A stretch of 10,533 nt of DNA from contig DAOUHZ010000054.1 in NCBI GenBank assembly GCA_034428455.1, forward strand, positions 1 to 10,533. Reading direction: 5' to 3'. The notes beneath the pieces were generated by a model. That model was not told the origin of the DNA and searched no databases. It saw nothing but the letters and a program-made list of their open reading frames with translations. Positions 1-6,377 of the stretch are shown in pieces. Positions within the stretch are counted from its first letter, which is position 1; each line of letters starts with the position of its first letter. Both the position numbers and the translations under genes were made by a program. The stretch is from Bin87 sp034428455 (lineage in GTDB: Bacteria; Chloroflexota; Dehalococcoidia; Lucifugimonadales; UBA3495).

Positions 1-1
1 C

Positions 2-67
2 TGGAATGGACTGGAACCCGACGCCAAGGAACACATCCATCGCTCCATTGCACACTTCACCCTCTGA
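2..67 (+). CDS. Possible 3' end of an unidentified gene (partial)
   Basis: Reading frame 2 is open from the window edge to a TGA at 65-67 and gives 21 residues, WNGLEPDAKEHIHRSIAHFTL without the first residue's context. The piece looks like an ordinary amphipathic, charged C-terminus rather than translated noise. It ends two bases before the stop codon of the minus-strand nuclease gene, a typical tail-to-tail arrangement. The family cannot be recognised from so little sequence, and a 66-base open frame can occur by chance, so this is only a suggestion. Confidence 0.3.
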   Translation, partial: WNGLEPDAKEHIHRSIAHFTL

Positions 68-69
68 CA

Positions 70-1068
70 CTAACTAGCACCAATGGTTATCACACCGGAC
101 AGGTCGGTGTTGGTTGGCAAGGCAATCGGAAAGTAGTAGTACCCCGAGTCCTCCAGGCAGGGAACGGTTTGGCTATTTATCCGGATAAACACCCGTTGGT
201 CATCGGGGAGATATTCCTCTTTGAGCTCCAACCATAAAGGCGAATAGCCGTGTTCAGCCCAGCGACCGAATTCGACGCCAAACCATACTCCTACGCCATT
301 GAGCCAAAGATACTTCCCGTACTCCACGCCATCGTTTCCGCGGTTTTGCTGTTCACCGAGCCAGTGGCCGTGATTTTTCGCCCTCTCGACGGCACCATCT
401 ACGACCTGACGCAGTGAACGCAGCTTCATCGGTACATCACTGGACATGTCGTACGGTTGCCAAGGCAGAAACTTGCTTCTCTCCATTCGCTCCACCAAAT
501 CTTGCAGTTGTCCGATGTCGTTTCGAGTTTGATCATTGCAACGCTCATCGCCTATCGCGCCGAGCAGATGTTGCCAGCTCGTTAGCATAAGGTAGCGATC
601 TGTCGTGCCCGGCAATCTGGCTATACGCAAACTTCCAACATTCCTGACCGGGTCAACACAAAACTCGATTTTTGACCGGTCCACTATTTCTGGCCAAAGT
701 GCTTCGAGCCGATACTCAGGGGCAACGAACAAAAGCGTGGCACAATCAGTTTCATCCAATGCTTTGAGGTAGCTATTGGGTTGATTGTGAGTAAGTTCAG
801 CTGCGAATTTCGCTTCGATCAAAACAGCGACTGAATTGCGTTCGTCGTAACACGTTAAGTCAGGGACCGATCCATTTTCAACGCTCTCTTGAGTCCTGAC
901 CTTTGTGATTGTGCGTTCCCCGCAGCCACTCTCCTGCAAGATGCTGGACAGTGCCAGACGCGCGTCTTTCGATTGGGAAAGAATATGGCCCAGTGCCTCG
1001 ACGGCCACATCCTCGTGCCGCCCGGTGAAATTCGCGATCCGCGTCAGCAGGGTAGTAGGGGTGGTCAT
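70..1068 (-). CDS. PD-(D/E)XK nuclease-like protein
   Basis: A 332-residue protein with an N-terminal PD-(D/E)XK nuclease signature. D70 sits in 'SVPDLTCYDE', followed by E85 and K87 in 'VLIEAKF' and then 'LTHNQPNSYL', the Q-and-Y helix often seen just after the core in this superfamily. E25/E26-region acidic residues in the first helix could complete the metal site. The C-terminal third (about 245-320) is rich in aromatic residues ('GVWFGVEFGRWAEHGYSPLW') and may be a separate accessory domain; I cannot name it. Proteins of this layout are common in accessory and defence-rich regions, but the substrate is unknown. The ATG at 1068 is preceded by GAGAGG (1079-1084). The gene starts 24 bases after the PIN toxin stop, so it is probably the third gene of that operon. 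Sampled lines are roughly 45-52% G+C, against about 65% in the acyl-CoA ligase, which suggests acquisition from elsewhere. Confidence 0.75.
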   Translation of the reverse strand: MTTPTTLLTRIANFTGRHEDVAVEALGHILSQSKDARLALSSILQESGCGERTITKVRTQESVENGSVPDLTCYDERNSVAVLIEAKFAAELTHNQPNSYLKALDETDCATLLFVAPEYRLEALWPEIVDRSKIEFCVDPVRNVGSLRIARLPGTTDRYLMLTSWQHLLGAIGDERCNDQTRNDIGQLQDLVERMERSKFLPWQPYDMSSDVPMKLRSLRQVVDGAVERAKNHGHWLGEQQNRGNDGVEYGKYLWLNGVGVWFGVEFGRWAEHGYSPLWLELKEEYLPDDQRVFIRINSQTVPCLEDSGYYYFPIALPTNTDLSGVITIGAS

Positions 1069-1092
1069 GGAACAACAACCTCTCGGTGGTCA

Positions 1093-1518
1093 TCAGCGGT
1101 CAATTTCCAGCCGGGAGCGCAAGGTCGCCGGCGTGATAATCGGCACTGCAAACACGGGCGCCAAAGCCAGCAGGTCTCCGTCGCCGGTGACCAGAGCGTC
1201 CGCTTGCGCATACAGGGCCAGTTCCAGGAACGGGCGGTCTCTGGGGTCGCGGCAATCGGGAACGTCCGGCGGCTCGGCTATGGTGACCATCTCGCACCAG
1301 GGACGATACCGGCGCATAACCTCTGCCCGCCTGGCAGGGGAAAGGCGAAACTTACTGTAGCCAAGAACCCGATCCAATTCTTCGAGAGTTTCGTCACTGG
1401 CCGAGGGCACAATTTCAAAGGATTGCCATGCCCAACTGACCCAGGACAGTCTGCCCAAAGGAAACACCAATGCAGACACCACCACGTTGTTATCCAGCAC
1501 TATGCGGAGCGGCGGCAT
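1093..1518 (-). CDS. PIN-domain toxin (putative VapC-like ribonuclease)
   Basis: A 141-residue protein of the 'putative toxin component, PIN family' type (COG1569-like). Its acidic metal-binding residues are in place: D9 in 'IVLDNNVVVSALVF', E43/E46/E47 in the second motif, D91 and D94 in 'CRDPRDRPFLELAL', and D113/D115 in 'VTGDGDLLAL'. PIN toxins of this kind are metal-dependent ribonucleases that act on RNA in the cytoplasm and are held inactive by the co-transcribed antitoxin. The ATG at 1518 is chosen over an upstream in-frame start at 1593, because the extra 25 residues are glycine/cysteine-rich shadow of the antitoxin gene. The chosen start also overlaps the antitoxin stop by one base (TAATG), which predicts translational coupling. 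A nuclease gene follows after 24 bases. The RNA target cannot be read from the sequence. Confidence 0.88.
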   Translation of the reverse strand: MPPLRIVLDNNVVVSALVFPLGRLSWVSWAWQSFEIVPSASDETLEELDRVLGYSKFRLSPARRAEVMRRYRPWCEMVTIAEPPDVPDCRDPRDRPFLELALYAQADALVTGDGDLLALAPVFAVPIITPATLRSRLEIDR

Positions 1519-1793
1519 TAATGCCCCCGCGCCCATTTCACCGCATCGGCAACATCCTCCTCGGTGATCCCCAGAGCCTCGATTATGGCCCACACGCTTT
1601 CGATGGTAGCATCCTCGAAAGGCGTCAGCACGATGCGCCCGTCCTCAATCATCACTTCAAAACAGTCAACGCCGGGAAAATCAGCCAGTATTCCCTCGGC
1701 GAAGGTGAGTTGGTTCTTGTTGGTCACGACGGCCAGCGGCGTCAGGGTGATTTCAGGCGGCTCTGGCAATTTGCGCGTTGGCTTGGCGGTCAT
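1518..1793 (-). CDS. AbrB/SpoVT-type antitoxin partner of the PIN toxin
   Basis: A 91-residue protein with a swapped-hairpin (AbrB/MazE-like) DNA-binding pattern at about residues 21-58: 'VVTNKNQLTFAEGILADFPG' followed by 'FEVMIEDGRIVLTPF'. The C-terminal helix (66-89), containing 'ITEEDVADAVKWARG', is of the kind that binds and blocks a PIN toxin. The ATG at 1793 is backed by a strong ribosome site, GAGAGGA (plus-strand 1801-1807), 7 bases upstream. A much longer open frame on this strand reaches into the acyl-CoA ligase gene, but its N-terminal part is antisense shadow. As first gene of the operon it is probably an autoregulator. The repeated heptamer and palindrome at 1851-1880, about 60-90 bases upstream of its start, are candidate binding sites (inference). 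Confidence 0.85.
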   Translation of the reverse strand: MTAKPTRKLPEPPEITLTPLAVVTNKNQLTFAEGILADFPGVDCFEVMIEDGRIVLTPFEDATIESVWAIIEALGITEEDVADAVKWARGH

Positions 1794-1850
1794 CGAACGT
1801 TCCTCTCGACCCTCGAAGTTTGATACTGATTGAGGGTACACCAGTCGGCC

Positions 1851-1880
1851 CCAACTGGACAATTCCAACTGTACGGTACA
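1851..1880. promoter_or_regulatory. Candidate operator in a divergent promoter region
   Basis: CCAACTG occurs twice as a direct repeat (1851-1857 and 1865-1871), with starts 14 bp apart. The second copy runs into TGTACGGTACA (1870-1880), a perfect 11-bp palindrome around a central G. A weaker inverted repeat, CCAGT/ACTGG, lies at 1841-1858. The cluster sits in the only non-coding stretch between the divergent antitoxin and acyl-CoA ligase genes, so it could serve autoregulation of the toxin-antitoxin operon, the ligase, or both. No convincing -35/-10 pair was found on either strand. The function is inferred from position and symmetry only. Confidence 0.35.
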
Positions 1881-1931
1881 AAATGCCGCCAAATTCGCGC
1901 CGATATCGAACCGCCGCTCACGGTGACCAGT

Positions 1932-3554
1932 ATGGCAATCCCGACCGCATCCACGCAAAAACTGACGCCGCTGCTCTTCCTGGAACGCAGCGCGGCCGTT
2001 TATCCGCACCGCGCCGCCTGCATCTACAACGGCGCCGTCACTACCTATGCGCTGTTCTACGAGCGCGTGCGTCGACAGGCCGCGGCGTTGAGGAGCGTGG
2101 GCGTCGTACCCGGGGATCGCGTCGCCTTCCTCATTCCGAACCTTCCCTCCATGCTTGAGGCCAACTTTGGCCCGATGGGTATCGGGGCCGTGCTGGTGGC
2201 ACTGAACATCCGGCTGTCGCCACGGGAGATCGCCTACATCCTGAACCACTCCGGCGCGAAGGTGCTGGTGTTCGATTCGGAGCTGGCAGATACCGTGCGG
2301 CAATTGCGCGAGGATTGCCCGGGCGTCGAGACCTACGTGCAGGTGCGGGACACCGCACCCCTTGCCAACGACATTCCCGGCCCGGAATATGAGCAGTGGC
2401 TGGCCAGCGTTGACCCGCTTCCCGAGTTGACCGGCCCGGCGACCGAGAACGATACGCTGACCATCAACTACACGTCCGGCACCACCGGCATGCCCAAGGG
2501 CGTGGAGTACACCCCGCGGGGCGCGTACATCAACGCCTTGGGCGAGGCCATGGAAATGGGCATGAACTGGCGCAGCGTCTACCTGTGGACGCTGCCCATG
2601 TTCCACGCCAACGGGTGGTGCTTTCCCTGGGCGGTCACCGCTGTGGGTGGAGCGCACGTCTGCCTGCGTCGGGTTGATCCCGCCGAGGTCTACCGGCTCA
2701 TTCGGGAAGAACACGTCACCCACCTCTGCGCTGCTCCCACCGTGCTCACCGGGCTGTATGCCGCTCCGGAGGCCGCCACGGCCGATCTCTCCGGCCTGAC
2801 GATCATGACTGCCGGCGCACCGCCGGCTCCACAGGTGATCCGCACTATCGAGGGCATGGGAGCCGAGATCATCCACGTGTACGGCCTGACCGAAACCTAC
2901 GGACCGTGCACCGTCGCCGCCGGGCAGCCCGAGTGGGACGCCATGGACAGCGACGACCTCGCCCGCGTCAAGGCCAGGCAGGGCGTACCCTTCGTCGTGT
3001 ATGGCACCGGTCTTCGCGTGGTCGACGAGAGCATGGACGATGTCCCCCGCGACGCCGAGACCATGGGCGAGGTGGTCATGCAGGGCGATGCCGTGATGAA
3101 GGGGTATTACAACGACCCGGACGCCACCGCCGAGGCATTTCGCGGCGGCTGGTTCCATTCCGGCGATCTCGCGGTCTGGCATCCCGACGGCTATATCGAG
3201 CTTCAGGACCGCTCCAAGGACATCATCATCTCCGGCGGCGAGAACATCTCCAGCCAGGAGGTCGAGAAGGTCATCATGGAACACCCGGGGGTCCTCGAGG
3301 TCTGCGTGGTCGGCGTGCCCGATCAGCGCTGGGGCGAGGTTCCCAAGGCATTCGTCGTGCCCCGGGACGGCGGCCAGCTCACAGCCGACGAGATCATCGA
3401 TTTCACTCGTGATCGCATCGCCCACTTCAAGGCGCCCAAGAGCGTTGAGTTTGGCGATTTACCCAAGACCGCCACGGGTAAAATCCAGAAATACATCCTG
3501 CGTGACAAGGAATGGCAAGGCCAGGAACGCCGCATCCAGGGCTCTCAGGTGTGA
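1932..3554 (+). CDS. Acyl-CoA ligase (AMP-forming, ANL superfamily)
   Basis: A 540-residue, full-length fatty-acyl-CoA synthetase-like enzyme that should activate a carboxylic acid with ATP to acyl-AMP and then acyl-CoA. Visible motifs in order: phosphate-binding loop 'TSGTTGMPKG' (181-190); 'LPMFHANGW' (221-229), typical of the medium/long-chain and plant AAE-like branch; 'YGLTETYGP' (317-325); 'GWFHSGDLAVWHPDGY' around D412; 'DRSKD' hinge (426-430); 'GGENIS' (435-440); and C-terminal 'PKTATGKIQK' with the adenylation lysine K517. The ATG at 1932 fits the family N-terminus ('LTPLLFLERSAAVYP'). A TTG 34 codons upstream would add a non-conserved extension lying across the candidate operator, so it is rejected. 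The ribosome site before 1932 is weak. The downstream flavin oxidoreductase starts 42 bases on, on the same strand, so the two probably act in one catabolic route. The acid substrate cannot be told. Confidence 0.93.
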   Translation: MAIPTASTQKLTPLLFLERSAAVYPHRAACIYNGAVTTYALFYERVRRQAAALRSVGVVPGDRVAFLIPNLPSMLEANFGPMGIGAVLVALNIRLSPREIAYILNHSGAKVLVFDSELADTVRQLREDCPGVETYVQVRDTAPLANDIPGPEYEQWLASVDPLPELTGPATENDTLTINYTSGTTGMPKGVEYTPRGAYINALGEAMEMGMNWRSVYLWTLPMFHANGWCFPWAVTAVGGAHVCLRRVDPAEVYRLIREEHVTHLCAAPTVLTGLYAAPEAATADLSGLTIMTAGAPPAPQVIRTIEGMGAEIIHVYGLTETYGPCTVAAGQPEWDAMDSDDLARVKARQGVPFVVYGTGLRVVDESMDDVPRDAETMGEVVMQGDAVMKGYYNDPDATAEAFRGGWFHSGDLAVWHPDGYIELQDRSKDIIISGGENISSQEVEKVIMEHPGVLEVCVVGVPDQRWGEVPKAFVVPRDGGQLTADEIIDFTRDRIAHFKAPKSVEFGDLPKTATGKIQKYILRDKEWQGQERRIQGSQV

Positions 3555-3596
3555 GCCGACGCTGCCGGTCTGTGAACGAAAGCAAGGAGGACAGGT

Positions 3597-4640
3597 ATGG
3601 AGTTCGGACTCTTTCTAGAGTTTCCCCGGCCAATCGACGGTGACCATCACGACGCTTTCACGCAGTCGTTCCGGTTGGTCCAGGAAGCCGAGGACCTGGG
3701 TGTAGCATCGGTTTGGCTGGCGGAGTACCACTTCAACATGGAGCGAGTGCTGGCCTCTCCCGTAATGATCGCCACGGCCATCGCAGCCAAGACCCACACC
3801 ATGCGGATCGGCACCGCAGTGTATTGCCTGCCGCTTGGCCATCCCATCCGGGTCGCTGAAGAGATGGCAACGCTGGACCACATCAGCGACGGTAGGATCG
3901 AGCTGGGGGTCGGCCGCGGAACCTTCCCCAACGTCCACGAGGGCTTCAACGTCACCTTCGAAGAGAGCCGCAGCCGTTTCGACGAGTTCCTTGAAATCGT
4001 AGTCACCGCGTGGACCCAGGAATCGTTCTCCTTCCATGGCGAACACTATTCATGCGACGAGCTCACCGTAACTCCACGGCCGTACCAGCAGCCCCACCCT
4101 CCTATCACCGTAGGGGTGACTTCGGCCGAGAGCTTCCCCATCATCGGATCGATGGGTTACCCACTGATCGTGAACCCCTCTCGCGTGTTTACACTGGAGC
4201 AGTTGGCCGGGCCCATGGCGGAATATCGCGCCGCCTGGAAAGCCGCAGGCCATCCCGGTGAGGGACGGGTAGGTCTTCGCGTTCCTATTTATGTCAACGA
4301 AGACGCAGAGGCTGCTTATCGCAACCCGATGGAGTCGGCGATGAACTCCATCACTCGACTGGGAGAGCGGGTCGGCTCCTACGCCGGCCGGACGGGTACC
4401 CTGGGCGATTGGGGCGAACAGAGCCGTATCATCCTGGGCATGGACTACGACGACTGGCTGCGAGATAAGGTCGTCTACGGCACCCCTGATGCCGTAACCG
4501 AGCGCCTGGCCGAGCTAGAGGAAACCCTGGGCCTGGACCAGTTGATCTACGAAATCAACTACGGCAACCTCATGCCCGACGAGATGCAGACTGCATCCTT
4601 GCGTCTGTTCAACAAGAAGGTTCTGCCGAGGTTGGCGTAG
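3597..4640 (+). CDS. LLM-class flavin-dependent oxidoreductase (luciferase-like)
   Basis: A 347-residue bacterial luciferase-like TIM-barrel protein. Enzymes of this class use reduced FMN or F420 to oxygenate or oxidise organic substrates in the cytoplasm. Supporting features: the start 'MEFGLFLEFPRP'; 'SVWLAEYHF' (39-46), equivalent to the EHH/EYHF strand of the family; 'MATLDHISDGRIELGVGRG' (90-108), the most typical LLM motif; 'FHGEHYSCDELTVTPRPYQQ' (146-165); and near the C-terminus 'VYGTPDAVTERLAELEETLG'. The ATG at 3597 has a near-perfect Shine-Dalgarno, AAGGAGG (3584-3590), 6 bases upstream. The gene follows the acyl-CoA ligase by 42 bases and is likely in its operon. A hairpin follows two bases after its stop. 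Neither cofactor (FMN or F420) nor substrate can be fixed from sequence alone. Confidence 0.92.
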   Translation: MEFGLFLEFPRPIDGDHHDAFTQSFRLVQEAEDLGVASVWLAEYHFNMERVLASPVMIATAIAAKTHTMRIGTAVYCLPLGHPIRVAEEMATLDHISDGRIELGVGRGTFPNVHEGFNVTFEESRSRFDEFLEIVVTAWTQESFSFHGEHYSCDELTVTPRPYQQPHPPITVGVTSAESFPIIGSMGYPLIVNPSRVFTLEQLAGPMAEYRAAWKAAGHPGEGRVGLRVPIYVNEDAEAAYRNPMESAMNSITRLGERVGSYAGRTGTLGDWGEQSRIILGMDYDDWLRDKVVYGTPDAVTERLAELEETLGLDQLIYEINYGNLMPDEMQTASLRLFNKKVLPRLA

Positions 4641-4641
4641 C

Positions 4642-4659
4642 GGGGCATGACTCTGCCCC
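4642..4659. terminator. Hairpin between convergent genes
   Basis: GGGGCA and TGCCCC form a perfect 6-bp stem around the 6-base loop TGACTC. The hairpin starts just after the flavin oxidoreductase stop (4638-4640) and reaches the first base of the hicA stop triplet (4659-4661). Being symmetric, it could end transcription from both sides. Neither side has a following T-run, so it is not a canonical intrinsic terminator. Confidence 0.45.
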
Positions 4660-4874
4660 TACTGGCGAAAAGCATCTCTCGGCGAACCGGATTGCCGGAT
4701 AATTGAACTAAGGGTGCCCGGCTTAATGTCCTCAGCCAATTGGCTGTAGGACAAGGTAACGGACCAGCGTCGCCCGCTGTGGTTCGCCTGATAGACACGG
4801 TGCGACCCCTTCCCGTAACGCTCGAAAGCGAAGCCATGTCGCTCGAGAATGGAGACTACCTGCCGGTAGTTCAC
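4659..4874 (-). CDS. hicA: HicA family toxin (mRNA interferase)
   Basis: A 71-residue HicA-like protein with a dsRNA-binding-like fold. The catalytic histidine is H25 in 'GKGSHRVY'. The family's C-terminal signature 'EDIKPGTLSSIIRQSG' follows a beta strand ('WSVTLSY'). HicA toxins cleave RNA and arrest translation until neutralised by HicB. The start is a GTG at 4874 that overlaps the hicB stop in GTGA, a 4-base overlap. No Shine-Dalgarno lies in front of it, so translation probably depends on ribosomes finishing hicB. The order here is antitoxin first, the reverse of the Escherichia coli hicAB order. The gene is the last in the run that begins at the tRNA and ends against the hairpin at 4642. 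Confidence 0.9.
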   Translation of the reverse strand: MNYRQVVSILERHGFAFERYGKGSHRVYQANHSGRRWSVTLSYSQLAEDIKPGTLSSIIRQSGSPRDAFRQ

Positions 4875-5191
4875 GAGGTTGGGGTCACAACAAAGCCAGC
4901 ACGGGCAAAGTCGCGATCGTTAGAACAGATTTTCAGCGAATTCAGCAAGTAGAATGCCCGGTGCTTTAGCGCCAGTTGCAAACGCAATCTCAATGGCGCC
5001 TTGCGATTCAAGAACCTACCCTGCTCATTTTCCGGCAAATCTGCTACGTAGTCGAGATAGGTCTCTATGGCGTCGCCGAGCTCACGGCGAACTTCCTCAA
5101 AGTTTTCCCCTTGCGCGGCAAGGTCGAGGTCAACACAGAGGCCTTCCCAGTCCCCGGATTTCCCCCAAGCGTAGCACGTCAGCTTGCGCAT
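4871..5191 (-). CDS. hicB: HicB-like antitoxin
   Basis: A 106-residue protein with the N-terminal degenerate RNase H-like HicB pattern: 'MRKLTCYAWGKSGDWEGLCV', then 'LAAQGENFEEVRRELGDAIE' and 'TYLDYVADLP'. It should bind HicA and cover its active site. The C-terminal part (about 65-106) is basic and hydrophobic ('APLRLRLQLALKHRAFYLL') and shows no clear helix-turn-helix or ribbon-helix-helix, so its role in DNA binding is uncertain. The ATG at 5191 is chosen because GGAGGA lies at ideal distance in the 32-base gap after the dehydrogenase stop. An upstream in-frame start at 5392 would overlap the dehydrogenase and encode unrelated sequence. The stop overlaps the hicA start by 4 bases. Sampled sequence in this gene is close to 48% G+C, lower than its metabolic neighbours. 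Confidence 0.85.
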   Translation of the reverse strand: MRKLTCYAWGKSGDWEGLCVDLDLAAQGENFEEVRRELGDAIETYLDYVADLPENEQGRFLNRKAPLRLRLQLALKHRAFYLLNSLKICSNDRDFARAGFVVTPTS

Positions 5192-5223
5192 AGTTTTCCT
5201 CCATTGGCCACCGAGGACCACCA

Positions 5224-6343
5224 TCAATCCCACGTGAAGCAAACCTTTCCGGTCCCGCCGGCCTCGAAAAGTTTGTACGCGTCGTCGGCCTGGTCCAGCG
5301 TGAACCGATGGGTGAAGAGTTCCTTGAGTGGAACCTTCCGGTCGACAACGAAGCGCGCAACTTCCTCCAGCCCGTTCAGGCTGAAGGTCCACGATCCCAG
5401 GATGGTCAGTTGCTTGTGGATGATCTGCGGGCTGACGTCAAAAGTCGTGGTGTTGCCTTCGCCGACGAAGCAAACGCGGCCCCATAGCATCGCCGCGTCT
5501 ACGGCGTTGATCCGCGCCTCTGGCCGGCCGGTGCAGTCGAGTGTTGCCGGCGATCCCTCGCCGTGGGTGAGTTCGCGGATGGCTTCCACCGGGTTCTGGG
5601 TGCCGGCGTCGATGCAAACGTCGGCGCCCAAGCGTTGCGCCAACTCCAGGCGCTCGGTGTCCACGTCCACCGCGATGACGCGCGCGCCCATCGCCTTGGC
5701 GAACATGGTTCCGCTGGCGCCTACGGGTCCCTGGCCGAAAATCGCCAGCGTGTCGTCGCCGGAGATGTTCAGCCGCTTCAGAGCCCAGAACGCCGTCCCG
5801 GTTCCGCAGGCGCACGCCGCTCCTTCGTCAAAGTCCAGACCGTCCGGCATTTTGACGCAGGTGTACGCCGGACAAATCAGGTAGTCCTCGTGTCCGCCAT
5901 TAGCCCCGGATCCGTATACAGTGGAGCCGTGCAGGCACATCTGGGTGTAGCCGATGCGGCACATGGTGCAGGCCCGGCAGCCGGTGTAGTGGTGCATCAC
6001 AGTTCCCGCTGTCAATATTTATGCTCAATTTATCAATATACATCGTGGGGCGCACGCATTTTGTGCAAATTTGGCGCGCACGTTGCATCATCACCCGGTC
6101 GCCGACCGCGACTTCCGTGACGCCGCGTCCGACCTCGGCAATCACACCACAGGGTTCGTGGCCGGCGACTTTCAGGTTGGCCGGGTCGCCGCGTTCCGAC
6201 CTGGGTGCACGGTAATGGCGCAGGTCGCTCCCGCACAGGCCCGACGCTTTCATGGCGATCACGACCTCGCCAGGCCCCGGACGCGGGTCCGGTAAGGTGC
6301 GGATTTCGACCTCTTTATCTCCGGTGAAAACTACACCGTGCAT
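5224..6343 (-). pseudogene. Zinc-dependent alcohol dehydrogenase, interrupted by a 91-bp insertion
   Basis: Medium-chain zinc dehydrogenase/reductase (threonine/sorbitol dehydrogenase-like), split into two frames. The N-terminal part (ATG at 6343, GGAGGG ribosome site just upstream) carries the catalytic-zinc residues C37 ('GLCGSD') and H62-E63 ('AGHEPCG') and reads to 'GDRVMM' (81-86). It then enters foreign sequence and stops at 5900 after 147 residues. The C-terminal part continues in another frame with the structural-zinc cysteines C92, C95, C98 and C106 ('GCRACTMCRIGYTQMC'), the Rossmann loop 'GQGPVG' (173-178) and D196, which favours NAD over NADP. Deleting 91 bp joins them as 'GDRVMMHHYTGC', giving 342 residues, the normal family length with no other defect visible. 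The intact ancestor should have oxidised an alcohol or polyol with NAD. As read, the gene is inactive unless the second half is made separately from a TTG at 6015 or the ATG at 5997. It lies between Uma2 (34 bases upstream) and hicB (32 bases downstream). Confidence 0.88.
5993..6090. mobile_element. 84-bp insert with 7-bp target duplications (MITE-like or other small insertion)
   Basis: The insert core is 6000-6083. It is flanked by identical heptamers TGCATCA (plus strand) at 5993-5999 and 6084-6090, as expected for target-site duplication. Core plus one copy is 91 bp, and removing it repairs the dehydrogenase frame exactly, so the boundaries are well supported. The insert has two halves: an AT-rich part with TCAATAT at 6012-6018 and 6033-6039, and a GC-rich part where GGCGCACG and GGCGCGCACG flank CATTTTGTGCAAATTT. 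Clear terminal inverted repeats are not seen and it encodes no protein. It may be a tiny non-autonomous element or an internally deleted IS remnant. The class cannot be assigned, and a non-transpositional insertion is possible. Confidence 0.7.
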
Positions 6344-6377
6344 TTTGTCCCTCCGGTATGAAAACCAACGATCGATC

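Noticed and set aside
1794..3425. Long minus-strand open frame antisense to the acyl-CoA ligase, continuous with the antitoxin
   Set aside because: Its sequence is His/Gly/Asp-rich with no recognisable domain and mirrors the codon structure of the ligase. Only the last 91 residues form a real protein, with their own ATG and ribosome site.
4976..5884. Plus-strand 302-codon open frame over hicB and the dehydrogenase
   Set aside because: Serine/arginine-rich translation without domains. Zinc-binding and Rossmann motifs on the minus strand show the true coding direction.
6010..6015. Consensus TTGACA (minus strand) at the end of the insert as a -35 promoter element
   Set aside because: No acceptable -10 hexamer is found 16-19 bases downstream (the sequence there is CCACTACA), so a promoter cannot be supported.
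5995..6094. Alternative duplication GTGATG (94-bp unit) for the insertion
   Set aside because: It also restores the frame but leaves one residue fewer ('GDRVMHHY') than the usual dehydrogenase loop and a shorter repeat. The 7-bp, 91-bp solution fits better.
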